From: Lachnospiraceae bacterium
Lineage (GTDB): Bacteria > Bacillota > Clostridia > Lachnospirales > Lachnospiraceae
NCBI GenBank assembly: GCA_016283755.1
Contig: JAEENO010000048.1
Coordinates: forward strand, 1-57,713
Direction: 5' to 3'
Length of the DNA stretch: 57,713 bases
The notes below the pieces were generated by a model, which saw only the letters and a list, made by a program, of their open reading frames with translations, made no database searches and was not told where the DNA came from. A program made the translations under genes and the position numbers. Positions 13,769 through 22,729 of the stretch are shown one piece after another (position 1 is the stretch's first letter; the number at the start of each line of letters is the position of its first letter).

Positions 13769-15264
13769 AGTCCGTACAGCTCCCCATATTTCTTCATAAA
13801 GTAATCGCACAGCGGCTTTGCGGACACAGGCTCATGGCATACCGCCATAATAGTCTCGGCAGGAGTACGCGTACTTCCGTAGAAATGGATATTCTTATTA
13901 AGCCATTTCGTAATATCAAGAATCCTGCCTTCTGCAAGAATCGTATCAACCGTTCCCATATCGCGTTCCAAAGCCTGCAAAAACATACCGTCATAAATAC
14001 TGCCAAGTAAGTAAGTCGGGAAATATCCATAGTAATTATTAGCCCAGTGCATATCCTGTAAGATACCGAGCGAATCGTCAGGCGGAGTAATGCCTAAGTA
14101 TTCGCGCATCTTTTCGTTCCACATATCGCGGATCTCGCCAACCGGCACGTTATTCACGAACATTTCTTTCTCGAGCTCATAGCGGATAATTATGTGAAGG
14201 CAATAAGTAACCTCGTCTGCACAGGTGCGAATGAAGCTGTTTCTTACATGATTAATCTCGCGGTTGAATTCTTCAAGGCTGATTCCGTCAAATTCCGGCA
14301 CGATTCCCTGAATATCCTTATATATCGGGCGCCAGAAGTTGATGTTATGTCCTAATGTATTCTCATAGAATCTGGACTGGCTCTCATGTAAACCCGCATG
14401 AATACAGTTATCTGCAGGCAATCCGTCAAAGTCGGGATTGACATTCTGCGCGAATATAGCGTGTCCGCCTTCATGGATCGATGAGAACATAGGGCGTATC
14501 GCGGTATCTTCGTGGAAGTGATTCGTAATTCTTACATCGCGCGAAGAAAACGCCGAAGTAAACGGATGCTCAGTCTCCGCTGTGGTTCCGCGGTTATAGT
14601 CAAATCCGATATACTTAAGAAGGTATTCCTGCGCAGCTCTCTCGTGATCGAGATTATAGGTCTTAACAAACTTCGAATCATCAGGCTCGGGCTTGCTTAA
14701 GATGTCCTTAATAAGCGGAACAAGGCAGGCCTTCAGATCATTGAACAATCTGTCATAAGTCGCCGTATCCATACCTTCCTCGCACTCGTTTAAAAGCGCC
14801 TCATACACAGGCTTATCCGGGTGCTTGCAGCGAATTATCTCTTTCTTTAAGTCAACAACCTTCTGCAGTTGCTCCTTAAATAAGCTGAAATCCTTCGCAG
14901 CCTTCGCTTCTTTCCATTTTTTATCCGCAAGAGCGCGCTCGCTTACGTATTCATTATTAAGCGCCTCCGGAATCCTTGATTTCTCTTCGAATTCCTTAAG
15001 CATCGTATCTACAGTAAATTTCATTCCTGCATCGAGTGTCTCATAATTCTCCGGAACAGCAAGCTTCGCTAAAAGCTCCTTCAATTCAGGATTCGTATAC
15101 AGGCGGAAAAGCTCACCCGATAATCTTCCCATAGCTCTTCTGTGTCTCTCGAACCCTTCACGAGGCATATGAGTTGCCATATCAAGTGATAACATCTTGG
15201 CGGCCTGATTATAGTCAGCCATCTTGTATAAGTAATCTCGTAATTCCTGTTCAGCTTTGTTCAT
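13765..15264 (-). CDS. M32 family carboxypeptidase (Taq-type)
   Basis: Zinc metallocarboxypeptidase of about 499 residues that trims C-terminal amino acids from peptides in the cytosol, part of peptide catabolism. The HEXXH motif appears as SSIHEGGHAIF near 260; further family landmarks are the early DMATHMP, HPFTSAFSSRDVRITNHF (two segments before the motif), the zinc-ligand Glu region GLHESQSRFYEN and the LLGSIYDGMF and RTPAETI segments near the end. GGGGG is six bases before ATG 15264; an in-frame TTG at 15288 upstream is less likely. It is transcribed alone, divergent from the histidine kinase. Confidence 0.93.
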   Translation of the reverse strand: MNKAEQELRDYLYKMADYNQAAKMLSLDMATHMPREGFERHRRAMGRLSGELFRLYTNPELKELLAKLAVPENYETLDAGMKFTVDTMLKEFEEKSRIPEALNNEYVSERALADKKWKEAKAAKDFSLFKEQLQKVVDLKKEIIRCKHPDKPVYEALLNECEEGMDTATYDRLFNDLKACLVPLIKDILSKPEPDDSKFVKTYNLDHERAAQEYLLKYIGFDYNRGTTAETEHPFTSAFSSRDVRITNHFHEDTAIRPMFSSIHEGGHAIFAQNVNPDFDGLPADNCIHAGLHESQSRFYENTLGHNINFWRPIYKDIQGIVPEFDGISLEEFNREINHVRNSFIRTCADEVTYCLHIIIRYELEKEMFVNNVPVGEIRDMWNEKMREYLGITPPDDSLGILQDMHWANNYYGYFPTYLLGSIYDGMFLQALERDMGTVDTILAEGRILDITKWLNKNIHFYGSTRTPAETIMAVCHEPVSAKPLCDYFMKKYGELYGL

Positions 15265-15407
15265 GATAATCCCCCATAAGAAATTCAATAATTTATCAAA
15301 ATTATACCCCTTCTGTGAAAATTCAGCAAATATTTAGCCGTTTGATTGAAGTTGAGAAACAAAGCGGTTACAATAAAAGTGACGTCATATCGAGAAGGGG
15401 CAGTTCT

Positions 15408-17582
15408 ATGAAGCTTAAAAAATTTGAAAAAATAACATTCATAGTGTTAACCGTCGTATTTGCATTGTTTATAGGAACAATGTTTATTTTGACGGATCAT
15501 TTTATTACGGACAATTTCCGTAAATCCGCGGTTAACGATATTGTCAACGAATCAATGGCGAAGACTGAGGCGGTTAAGGAGTACTTCGAGCATCAGGCCG
15601 ATATTATGAAAGGCATAAGCTACAGTCCGCTTATCTACCGCTATCTTAAGACGGATCTTGATAATGAAGTGACCCGCGAAGAGGTTAATGAATATATTAA
15701 TAAGGTTTACAAGAATTTAAATAACTGGGAATCGCTGTATATTGCATTGCAGTCGACCGAAATCCTGGTGCACACGAATGAAGATGCGGTAGGAATGATA
15801 ACCCGAGATGCAGACGGAGCAAGAGCACTTGTCAACGAGATGTATAAGCGGCATGATGTATATGTATACGGCACGATGATATCTCCTGCAACGGGCAAGG
15901 GGCTTTTAAGTATGTATTGCCCTGTATACCAGAACAATGCAATTATAGGTTATATCGGTGGCGGACCATACGCAGACGATCTTAGAGAATTCTTGGGAAG
16001 TCTTCATAACGAAAGTGCAGAGAACCGGTATTGTATAGTTGATGCGGATGATGCCACATATCTTCTTACCGAGGATGATGATATGGTAAGAGGCGAAATA
16101 GAAGATGAGGTTGTACTTGATGCGATTGGAAGAATTAATCAGGATCGTTCAATCGATATGTATGACTACGATTATACGGATTCTGAAGGACATCAGTATG
16201 TGGTTATATATAATTATCTTCGTGAATATCACTGGGCACTTGTATCCGTATATGAGAAGGGTGATATAGCGGCAGGTCTTAGAGGTGCACGAATAATTAT
16301 TGCGGTTCTCGGTTTGGCAGCAGTTATAATATTCGTTGTGATTATTTATATTTCATATAAGAGAATAGTCAAGGCTCAGGAAGGTGAGGATCTCGCAATT
16401 AAGGAGGCACGCGCTAAGACATCATTCCTTGCCAACATGTCTCATGAGATAAGAACCCCGATGAATGCGGTAATCGGAATGACGGATGTACTGTCATCAA
16501 CCGCTCTTAATGAGAAGCAGTCAAAATACGTCAAGTGCATCAAAGATTCGGGAACAACCCTCGTGTCGCTTATTAACGATATACTTGATTATTCCAAGAT
16601 AGATTCGGGGAATATAGTCCTTGTTCCGAGAAACTACAATCTTGCGGATATGCTTAATTCCGTGAAGACGACGATTGAGAGCAAGATGGGCGATAAAAAG
16701 CTCGAATTCAAGGTAGTTATCGATAAGAACATTCCGAATGTACTTAACGGTGATGATATAAGAATCAGGCAGATACTTATTAACCTCTTAAGTAATTCCG
16801 TTAAGTTTACCGATAAAGGAAAAATTCATCTGTATACCGTTATCAACGACCGGACAGATGAAGAGATAGAACTCGTCTTTCAGGTTAAGGATACCGGAAT
16901 CGGAATCGCAAGAGAGAATCTTAACAAGATCTTTGATAAGTTTAAGATATTCGATGTTACCAAAAGCTATGGCAAGGAAGGCAACGGCCTCGGACTTGCA
17001 ATATGTAAGCAGCTTGTAACCCTTATGGGCGGCGAGATCCTGGTCGACAGCGAGGTCGGCAAAGGAACCACATTTACCGTTAAGCTTAAGCAGAAGATAA
17101 TCGACGGAAGCCCGATTAAGATACCTACGAAAGAAGAATACTCTGAAGCAGAGAAGAAAGAAGAGACCTTCATAATACCTGATGTAGACGTATTAATCGT
17201 AGATGATAATAAGACGAATCTGCTCGTTGCGCGCGGCCTCTTTAAGCCGCTTAAGGCAAAAGTCGATACCGCACTGTCAGGAGCGGAAGGAATTGAGATG
17301 TGTAAGCATAAGAAGTATGACCTGATCCTTATGGATCACATGATGCCGGAGATGGACGGAATCGAGGCAATAAGGCGAATACGCGAGATAGAAGAATTCG
17401 ACGGGTATTATAAGAATGTAGTATTTCTGGCGTTTACGGCAAATGCGATGAGCGAAGCGCAGGAGCTTTTCAAATCGGTCGGAGTAGAAGGCTTCCTAGC
17501 AAAACCGCTTGACGTCAAGCGATTGCGAGAAGCGATACGAACGTATATGCCAAGAAACAGACTTAAATATGAAGAAGAGTAA
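15408..17582 (+). CDS. Hybrid sensor histidine kinase with receiver domain
   Basis: About 724 residues. Membrane helix 1 (about 10-32), an extracytoplasmic sensor of Cache-like look (about 33-295), membrane helix 2 (about 298-320), a HisKA dimer/phosphoacceptor domain (NMSHEIRTPMNAV, His near 348), an ATPase domain with N, G1 and G2 boxes (NLLSNSVKFTDKG, DTGIGI, GNGLGLAI), and a receiver domain starting VDVLIVDDN with the phospho-Asp in LILMDHMMPEMDG. No HPt domain or partner regulator is encoded nearby, so the phosphate probably passes to a distant partner. GAAGGGG before ATG 15408 decides the start; an in-frame ATG at 15315 lacks one. Confidence 0.92.
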   Translation: MKLKKFEKITFIVLTVVFALFIGTMFILTDHFITDNFRKSAVNDIVNESMAKTEAVKEYFEHQADIMKGISYSPLIYRYLKTDLDNEVTREEVNEYINKVYKNLNNWESLYIALQSTEILVHTNEDAVGMITRDADGARALVNEMYKRHDVYVYGTMISPATGKGLLSMYCPVYQNNAIIGYIGGGPYADDLREFLGSLHNESAENRYCIVDADDATYLLTEDDDMVRGEIEDEVVLDAIGRINQDRSIDMYDYDYTDSEGHQYVVIYNYLREYHWALVSVYEKGDIAAGLRGARIIIAVLGLAAVIIFVVIIYISYKRIVKAQEGEDLAIKEARAKTSFLANMSHEIRTPMNAVIGMTDVLSSTALNEKQSKYVKCIKDSGTTLVSLINDILDYSKIDSGNIVLVPRNYNLADMLNSVKTTIESKMGDKKLEFKVVIDKNIPNVLNGDDIRIRQILINLLSNSVKFTDKGKIHLYTVINDRTDEEIELVFQVKDTGIGIARENLNKIFDKFKIFDVTKSYGKEGNGLGLAICKQLVTLMGGEILVDSEVGKGTTFTVKLKQKIIDGSPIKIPTKEEYSEAEKKEETFIIPDVDVLIVDDNKTNLLVARGLFKPLKAKVDTALSGAEGIEMCKHKKYDLILMDHMMPEMDGIEAIRRIREIEEFDGYYKNVVFLAFTANAMSEAQELFKSVGVEGFLAKPLDVKRLREAIRTYMPRNRLKYEEE

Positions 17583-17584
17583 TA

Positions 17585-17608
17585 AGGGCGGGTCTTAGAA
17601 CCCGCTCT
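17585..17608 (+). terminator. Terminator of the hybrid kinase gene
   Basis: AGGGCGGGT / ACCCGCTCT (one G-U), loop of six, followed by TTTTATTG. Confidence 0.85.
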
Positions 17609-17683
17609 TTTATTGTATAAAAGCTCCACCCGTAAGTCTTATCGATACAATACAAAAGGTCGCTGCCGGGTTTTGTTAAACAC

Positions 17684-17712
17684 TTGACATTGCGTATTAA
17701 TTATAATACAAT
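17684..17712 (+). promoter_or_regulatory. Sigma-A promoter of the TetR gene
   Basis: TTGACA (17684-17689), 17 bases, TACAAT (17707-17712). Confidence 0.7.
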
Positions 17713-17744
17713 AGTTTATATGAACACGTTCAGAAGGTGATGAA

Positions 17745-18281
17745 ATGCCAAAAGTAATAGAAAATCTAAGAGAAAAAATACTAGAAGAAGCAAAGAAACA
17801 GATACAGGAAATAGGCTATGAAGGCATGACTGTTCGCGGAATTGCGAAAGAACTCGGAATCGGAGTGGGAACCCTTTATAACCACTTCGAGAACAAAGAA
17901 GCCGTGGTCGGCGCTTATATGGTCGAAGAATGGCATAAGACGTACGCCGTAATAGATGAGAATGTCCGCAAAGTCAAGCATCCGCTCGATAAGTGTGAAG
18001 TTATGTACAAAGAGATAGAAATCTTTGTAAGAGACCATAGAAAGCTTTTCTACGACAAAGAAGCCAAGAAGACATTTGCGTCATCATACCTCACACGCCA
18101 TGGCATGCTTGTCAGATTATTGCACGGATACCTTGAGAAGTCCTGCGAAGAATATGCGGTTAATTACACCCCATATATCCCTGACTTTTTAATCGAGAAT
18201 ATCCTCAACATGGTCACTGCCGGAATCCCGTATTCCACCTTCTACGACATCCTTAAACCATTATTTAAGGAGAATAAGTAG
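17745..18281 (+). CDS. TetR/AcrR family transcriptional regulator
   Basis: 178 residues: N-terminal HTH (about 10-55) with the family signature GMTVRGIAKELGIGVGTLYNHFENKEAVV, followed by an all-helical ligand-binding domain without recognisable subfamily motifs. It lies 287 bases upstream of a same-strand four-gene redox operon. The gap contains several GGTCAA/TTGACC inverted elements that could be its operators, so it most likely represses that operon, and perhaps itself, until a small hydrophobic ligand binds. The ligand is unknown. Confidence 0.92.
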   Translation: MPKVIENLREKILEEAKKQIQEIGYEGMTVRGIAKELGIGVGTLYNHFENKEAVVGAYMVEEWHKTYAVIDENVRKVKHPLDKCEVMYKEIEIFVRDHRKLFYDKEAKKTFASSYLTRHGMLVRLLHGYLEKSCEEYAVNYTPYIPDFLIENILNMVTAGIPYSTFYDILKPLFKENK

Positions 18282-18292
18282 TGGTTACCCCC

Positions 18293-18326
18293 GGTCAAGC
18301 GAATTAACATTTCGACTTAATTGACC
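18293..18326 (+). promoter_or_regulatory. Inverted GGTCAA / TTGACC element
   Basis: GGTCAA (18293-18298) and TTGACC (18321-18326) 22 bases apart, with CGAATTAAC and AATTGACC-flanking similarity inside. Candidate operator or stem just after the TetR stop codon. Confidence 0.5.
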
Positions 18327-18368
18327 GTGGCATTTAGCCAATCAATACCAATAATAATTCGATACACA

Positions 18369-18390
18369 GGTCAATAAAATGTTATTTGAC
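18369..18390 (+). promoter_or_regulatory. Second GGTCAA-type inverted element
   Basis: GGTCAATAA (18369-18377) opposite TTATTTGAC (18382-18390), a compact near-palindrome of TetR-operator size. A further TTGACC half-site is at 18514-18519, close to the downstream operon. Confidence 0.5.
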
Positions 18391-18420
18391 TCGCAAGGGT
18401 AATAGGACGCCGTCGTTACT

Positions 18421-18505
18421 TAAGCGTTGCGAGCGTTAGCGAAGCAAAGCTTTATGTAACGCAACGAGCGGCCTCTTAGCGAAAGCGTGCCCTGCGAGCA
18501 AATAA
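18421..18505. repeat. GC-rich stretch of short GCGAGC/TTAGCGAA repeats
   Basis: Within the 18282-18568 gap lies a segment rich in repeated words (GCGAGCG, TTAGCGAA twice, GCGAGC) with arms CGTTGC (18425-18430) and GCAACG (18461-18466). It differs in composition from its surroundings and resembles a small palindromic intergenic repeat or a structured RNA. No gene is visible in it. Confidence 0.4.
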
Positions 18506-18568
18506 GCATTTGATTGACCGTTATATATATCTTATTGACAATAATAATTAAAATCAGGAGGAATATAA

Positions 18569-19492
18569 ATGAGCAGCTTTGAAGATTTACGCATCGTAGA
18601 TAACTTCTACCAGACATCCCTCTTTTTCCCGATGCCTACAGTAGTTATCTCCACCCTGTGCGAAGACGGCACAACCACATGTGGCCCGTACTCCCTCGTA
18701 CAGCCATATTATGTAGCAGGAAAGGATTACTACGCAATGTTACTTTGCTGTAGAAATTCATCCAACACAGCCCAGAACATCTTAAGAAACGGTAAGTGCG
18801 CCCTTAACTTTATTACCGACGACCCTAAGTACTTTAAGGAGTGCGTCAAGTTAAGCTGGCCGGGCGATAAGCCTGCTGACAAGATGCCAAAGTGTAGCTT
18901 TAAGCTTGAGAAAGGTATCATCGAAGAAGAGACCGATGAGAAGCGTCCGCAGGTATTAGCCGATGCATATCAGGTAATCGAGTGCACATGGGTAAGAGAA
19001 TTAGACGGAGCAGAGAATGATAAAGCCGGAATCGAGACAGGATACGACGGACCGTATCATGATTTCAACGGAATCACAAGTAAATTCGGCGCTCACTTTA
19101 TCCTTAAAGTAGATAAGATCCTTATGAAAAAGCGCTATTCGGATGCAATAATTCGAGGCGTTAAGGCATCAGACTTCCCTCCGGTACCGGTAGACTACGG
19201 ATACAGAGATTCCAAGAACTTCTGGTTCCATAAGCATAGAAGAATGCGTGCAGAGCTTTTACCTGTAAGAAAAGCATCACTCGAGTCCGTGCGTTATGCG
19301 GCAGACAGAGTAGATGATAAGGTTAAGTTTACGGATGATGCACTCGAGAAGATATTGAATGTGCCGAGAGTATTCCTTCCGACAGTTCTTAAAGCCTGCG
19401 TTGCATGGGCAAAAGAGAACAATGTGGAATTAATCACAGCAGAGCACATGGATATAATTAACGACAAGAGAGCAAAGGAGAAGAAGAAATAA
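18569..19492 (+). CDS. Flavin reductase-like split-barrel protein with PCP_red-like C-terminus
   Basis: 307 residues. Residues about 10-215 have the FMN-binding split-barrel look of flavin reductases (FPMPTVVISTLCEDG, then NTAQNILRNGKCALNF, and a C-terminal DFNGITSKFGAHFILKVDKI). Residues about 250-300 (FTDDALEKILNVPRVFLPTVL, then ACVAWAKENNVELITAEHM) resemble the small helical PCP_red domain seen in light-independent protochlorophyllide reductase and some oxidoreductases; this second assignment is tentative. First gene of the operon, with CAGGAGG before the ATG. It probably reduces or binds flavin for a membrane-linked reductive reaction. Confidence 0.75.
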   Translation: MSSFEDLRIVDNFYQTSLFFPMPTVVISTLCEDGTTTCGPYSLVQPYYVAGKDYYAMLLCCRNSSNTAQNILRNGKCALNFITDDPKYFKECVKLSWPGDKPADKMPKCSFKLEKGIIEEETDEKRPQVLADAYQVIECTWVRELDGAENDKAGIETGYDGPYHDFNGITSKFGAHFILKVDKILMKKRYSDAIIRGVKASDFPPVPVDYGYRDSKNFWFHKHRRMRAELLPVRKASLESVRYAADRVDDKVKFTDDALEKILNVPRVFLPTVLKACVAWAKENNVELITAEHMDIINDKRAKEKKK

Positions 19493-20334
19493 TGAAGGTA
19501 GTACTTGCAGGAGCATATGGAAACCTCGGCTCGGACATTTTTAAGGTACTTTTAAAAGAAGGCCATGAAGTAGTTGCAGCAGATATGATCGAAAGAGATC
19601 TTGGACTTACAGGCAACTTTACATTCAAGAAATTAGACGTAACCAACCCTGAAGCATTAAAGGGACTTTGCGACGGCGCGGACGTTGTGATTACAACAGT
19701 AGGGCTTACCAAGACAAGCGCAACAGTAACCAACTATCAGATCGATTATCAGGGAAACCTTAATCTTCTTAACGAAGCTAAGAAAGCAGGAGTTAAGAAC
19801 TTCGCATATATTTCGGTAATCAAGGCAGACAAGGCACCGGACGTACCGATGCTTCACGCTAAGTATCTTTTTGAGGAAGAGCTTAAGAAGAGCGGACTTA
19901 AGTATTGCATCTACCGTCCGACAGGCTACTTCTATGATATCGTTAAGGTATTTAAGCCGATGATCGAGAAGGGTGAAGTTACACTCCTTGGCAAGAAGCC
20001 TGTACACGCTAACGTAATCTCCACAGAAGACTTCGCAGACTTCATCGTTAAGCATATGTGCGACGACAACAAGTGCTATAACGTCGGTGGTAAGGAGACA
20101 TACTCCTACGAAGAAATCGCCAATATGTGCTTTGAAGCTGCAGGCAAGCCTGTAGTAATTAAAAGAGCACCGTCATGGCTTTTCGATGTACTCGCATTTG
20201 TTAATAAGTTAAAGAAGAACGGAAAGGAAGCAATCCTTAAGTTCTCCAAGTGGACACTTACCGAAGAGATGGTAGGCGATACGGTATACGGCGACATGAG
20301 CTTTAAAGAGTATATTAAAGAGAGCTTTAAATAA
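19492..20334 (+). CDS. Atypical SDR / NAD(P)-binding reductase
   Basis: 280 residues with a Rossmann fold: VVLAGAYGNLGSDIF at the N-terminus (glycine motif), Asp at the end of strand 2 (VAADM), VITTVGLT after strand 4, then ISVIKADKAPDVPMLHAKYLFEEEL holding the Lys of the extended/atypical SDR site. The layout recalls divinyl-chlorophyllide 8-vinyl-reductase-like and NmrA-like SDRs, with RPTGYFYDI matching that group. Its ATG overlaps the preceding stop by one base, indicating translational coupling with the flavin-reductase-like gene. Substrate unknown. Confidence 0.8.
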   Translation: MKVVLAGAYGNLGSDIFKVLLKEGHEVVAADMIERDLGLTGNFTFKKLDVTNPEALKGLCDGADVVITTVGLTKTSATVTNYQIDYQGNLNLLNEAKKAGVKNFAYISVIKADKAPDVPMLHAKYLFEEELKKSGLKYCIYRPTGYFYDIVKVFKPMIEKGEVTLLGKKPVHANVISTEDFADFIVKHMCDDNKCYNVGGKETYSYEEIANMCFEAAGKPVVIKRAPSWLFDVLAFVNKLKKNGKEAILKFSKWTLTEEMVGDTVYGDMSFKEYIKESFK

Positions 20335-20345
20335 GGAGGCACTTT

Positions 20346-21152
20346 ATGGGATTTGAGTATTTATGGATATTTGCCGTAATCTCGCTTGTTATCTGCGTTA
20401 TCGGCTTTTATAAATATGTATATTTCTTATCGGTCGGATACGGCCTTTCTGTTGCAGGCATCGGAATTGCAATGATCGTTATGATGCTTATGGGACATTT
20501 CGCTCCGACAAACTGGCATTACTTTGCGTTATCAGCACTTTTTGTAATATATGGTTTCAGACTTTCGGGCTTCCTTGTAATAAGAGAGATTAAGAATATC
20601 GCATATAGAAAGACCTTAAAAGAAGCAACCGGCGAAGAGTCCGCAATGCCGATCTTCGTTAAGATTGCCATCTGGTTATGCGTTGCAGTGCTTTACACAG
20701 CACAGACCTCAGGCGTATTCTTCCGCTTCTATAATCAAGGCGGAATGTCGGGCTTTACCTGGGCAGGCATCATTATATGCGTACTCGCAATCATCATCGA
20801 GTCTGAAGCAGATCGCGAGAAAAGCGCACAGAAGAAGGTTCGCCCTGATATGGTAGCAACCAAGGGACTTTACAGAATCGTAAGATGCCCTAACTACTTC
20901 GGTGAGATTCTTTTCTGGACAGGAATTACCGTATCCGCACTCGATATCCTTAACGGAATCGGTCAGTGGCTTACAGTAATCATTGCATATATCTGCATCG
21001 TCTTCATTATGTTCAACGGTGCACAGCGTCTTGAAAAGCGCCAGCTCGGACGTTACGGAAGCACTAAGGAGTATCACGACTACGCAGACAAGACACCTAT
21101 CATCATTCCGCTTCTTCCGATTTATCATCTTAACAAAGAAGCAAGAAAGTAG
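20346..21152 (+). CDS. DUF1295 membrane protein (steroid 5-alpha-reductase-like fold)
   Basis: 268 residues with about seven membrane helices. The C-terminal half has the family hallmark KGLYRIVRCPNYFGEILFWTGI (split: GLYRIVRCPNY, then FGEILFWTG), corresponding to the NADPH/substrate region shared by DUF1295, steroid 5-alpha reductases and isoprenylcysteine methyltransferases, and a later RLEKRQLGRYGSTKEYHDYA. Family members reduce or methylate lipid-like substrates in the membrane. AAGGAGG precedes the ATG 11 bases after the SDR stop. Its presence makes a hydrophobic enone or polyisoprenoid substrate the best guess for the operon. Confidence 0.85.
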   Translation: MGFEYLWIFAVISLVICVIGFYKYVYFLSVGYGLSVAGIGIAMIVMMLMGHFAPTNWHYFALSALFVIYGFRLSGFLVIREIKNIAYRKTLKEATGEESAMPIFVKIAIWLCVAVLYTAQTSGVFFRFYNQGGMSGFTWAGIIICVLAIIIESEADREKSAQKKVRPDMVATKGLYRIVRCPNYFGEILFWTGITVSALDILNGIGQWLTVIIAYICIVFIMFNGAQRLEKRQLGRYGSTKEYHDYADKTPIIIPLLPIYHLNKEARK

Positions 21153-21160
21153 GCGAGAAT

Positions 21161-21760
21161 ATGAAAGAATATACCGTATGGATGGCATTACTTGATTTCG
21201 TTCCGGTAATCCTTTTTGGAATCGCATCCGTGATCCTTCAGCGTGCGCTCTATCCGCGCATGAGTAAAGGTGCGTTCGCGCTTTTTGCCGCAGGTACAAT
21301 TGACATAATCTGCGCAGGCTCATTAAAAGCGCTTTACAAGTTATTATACGCCCTTAAAATATGCGACTTCGAAGTGTTAAGCGACCTCTTCTTCCCGGTA
21401 CAGTCCATCGGATTCCTGCTTGCGGGACTCGGAGTAGTTGCAATGATTACACATAAGCAGGGCGAGAAGTTATACTCCGTAGCACCTGCAGTATTTTCGG
21501 GCACAATGATATTCGTAGTACTTATCACAATAGGTACCATAATGCTTGAAGGTGGTCTTATGGTATTGGCAGCTCGTAAGAAAAGCGCTGTTGCGGTAGT
21601 ATTATTCGTGATTTCACTTATCTGCCTTCTCGGTATGGGCTATATCTCATCAAGAGATTTTGCCGTAGGCTACTGGAACTGGATTGCCGAAGGCATCAAC
21701 ATAGTCGGCCAGGCAGCATTTTTAATCGCTGCAATTAAATTAAAAGGATTGTTGAGCTGA
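21161..21760 (+). CDS. Six-TM membrane protein of unknown function
   Basis: 199 residues with six hydrophobic segments (about 8-28, 38-60, 74-94, 106-130, 138-158, 172-194) and very short loops. I recognise no family. It starts eight bases after the DUF1295 gene and is the last gene before a terminator, so it belongs to the redox operon. The compact shape fits a membrane anchor, heme- or quinone-binding partner or small transporter. No conserved histidine pairs that would prove heme binding were seen. Confidence 0.75.
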   Translation: MKEYTVWMALLDFVPVILFGIASVILQRALYPRMSKGAFALFAAGTIDIICAGSLKALYKLLYALKICDFEVLSDLFFPVQSIGFLLAGLGVVAMITHKQGEKLYSVAPAVFSGTMIFVVLITIGTIMLEGGLMVLAARKKSAVAVVLFVISLICLLGMGYISSRDFAVGYWNWIAEGINIVGQAAFLIAAIKLKGLLS

Positions 21761-21783
21761 TTTATTCATGTAATCGGTTACAA

Positions 21784-21811
21784 AAAGAGCGTCTTTAATA
21801 AGGCGCTCTTT
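21784..21811 (+). terminator. Terminator of the redox operon
   Basis: AAAGAGCG (21784-21791) with CGCTCTTT (21804-21811) around a 12-base loop that can itself pair partly, then TTCTTG. Confidence 0.8.
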
Positions 21812-21816
21812 TCTTG

Positions 21817-21822
21817 TATAAT
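21817..21822 (+). promoter_or_regulatory. -10 box of the HAD gene
   Basis: TATAAT 35 bases before the start codon, immediately after the terminator. The -35 region (around 21794-21799) is poor. Confidence 0.5.
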
Positions 21823-21857
21823 AGAGTTAAGATTTTAGAAAGTTAAGGAGGAAGGTT

Positions 21858-22727
21858 ATGAACGAGAATAAGGATACAAGGCCTGTACTTGCGATATGTT
21901 ACGACTTTGATAAGACGTTATCTCCGGATAACATGCAGGCGCAGGGCTATATACAGTCACTTAACTTTGAAAAAGCCGAGGAATTCTGGAAAAAGTCAGA
22001 TGTATTGGCGGAGCAGAACGACATGGATCAAAACCTTGCCTATATGTATCTTATGATAGAAGATGCGGTCGGAAAGTTCTATGTAACGCCTGAAAAGCTT
22101 AGGGATTACGGCAGCAAGGTAGAATTATATAAGGGAGTTGATACCTGGTTTAAAAGAATAAGAGATTACGGCGAGGCTAACGGAGTTAAGGTTGAGCACT
22201 ACATAATCTCCTCAGGTCTTAAGGAAATGATAGAAGGCACCAAGATTGCCAATGAATTTGAGAAGATATACGCAAGCTCATTTTATTATAATGACAAGGG
22301 CTCTGCGGTATGGCCCGCACAGGTGGTTAACTTTACTAATAAGACGCAGTTTCTCTTCAGAATCGAGAAAGGCATCCTTGATATCAATGATAATAAGGTC
22401 AATAATTACTTCTCGCCGGATGAATTAAGAGTTCCTTTCCGTAACATAGTTTACATCGGCGATTCCGAGACGGATGTGCCGTGTATGAAGCTTGTTAATG
22501 TATACGGTGGACATTCGATAGGCGTATATGACCCTGAAAAGCAGAATAAGAATAAGGTGCATGCTCTTATGAAGCAAAACAGAATCAAGTATTTCGCACC
22601 TGCAGATTATTCTGAAGGAAGTATAATGGGAGAGCTTATAGAGGATATAATACTTAAGACTTCCATATATGAAAAGCTCGAAAATAAGCATATAGGTGAT
22701 CTTAAGGAAGCAGACGGACAAGAATAA
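21858..22727 (+). CDS. HAD superfamily hydrolase
   Basis: 289-residue cytosolic phosphatase-like protein. Motif I is CYDFDKTLSPDN (nucleophile Asp16, acid/base Asp18, counting from the start), motif II is the Ser in YIISSGLKEMI, and motif IV is YIGDSETDVPCM. A large helical insertion between motifs I and II serves as cap. This combination fits phosphoserine-phosphatase-like HADs; the substrate is unknown. AAGGAGG precedes the ATG. It stands alone between two strong terminators. Confidence 0.88.
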   Translation: MNENKDTRPVLAICYDFDKTLSPDNMQAQGYIQSLNFEKAEEFWKKSDVLAEQNDMDQNLAYMYLMIEDAVGKFYVTPEKLRDYGSKVELYKGVDTWFKRIRDYGEANGVKVEHYIISSGLKEMIEGTKIANEFEKIYASSFYYNDKGSAVWPAQVVNFTNKTQFLFRIEKGILDINDNKVNNYFSPDELRVPFRNIVYIGDSETDVPCMKLVNVYGGHSIGVYDPEKQNKNKVHALMKQNRIKYFAPADYSEGSIMGELIEDIILKTSIYEKLENKHIGDLKEADGQE

Positions 22728-22729
22728 CA

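Noticed and set aside
18535-18540. TTGACA as -35 box of the redox operon
   Set aside because: A -10 at normal spacing would fall on the start codon; it is more likely a partial operator half-site or chance.
20709-21323. 204-residue minus-strand frame over the DUF1295 gene
   Set aside because: Antisense shadow across two clear genes, no ribosome-binding site and an unlikely composition.
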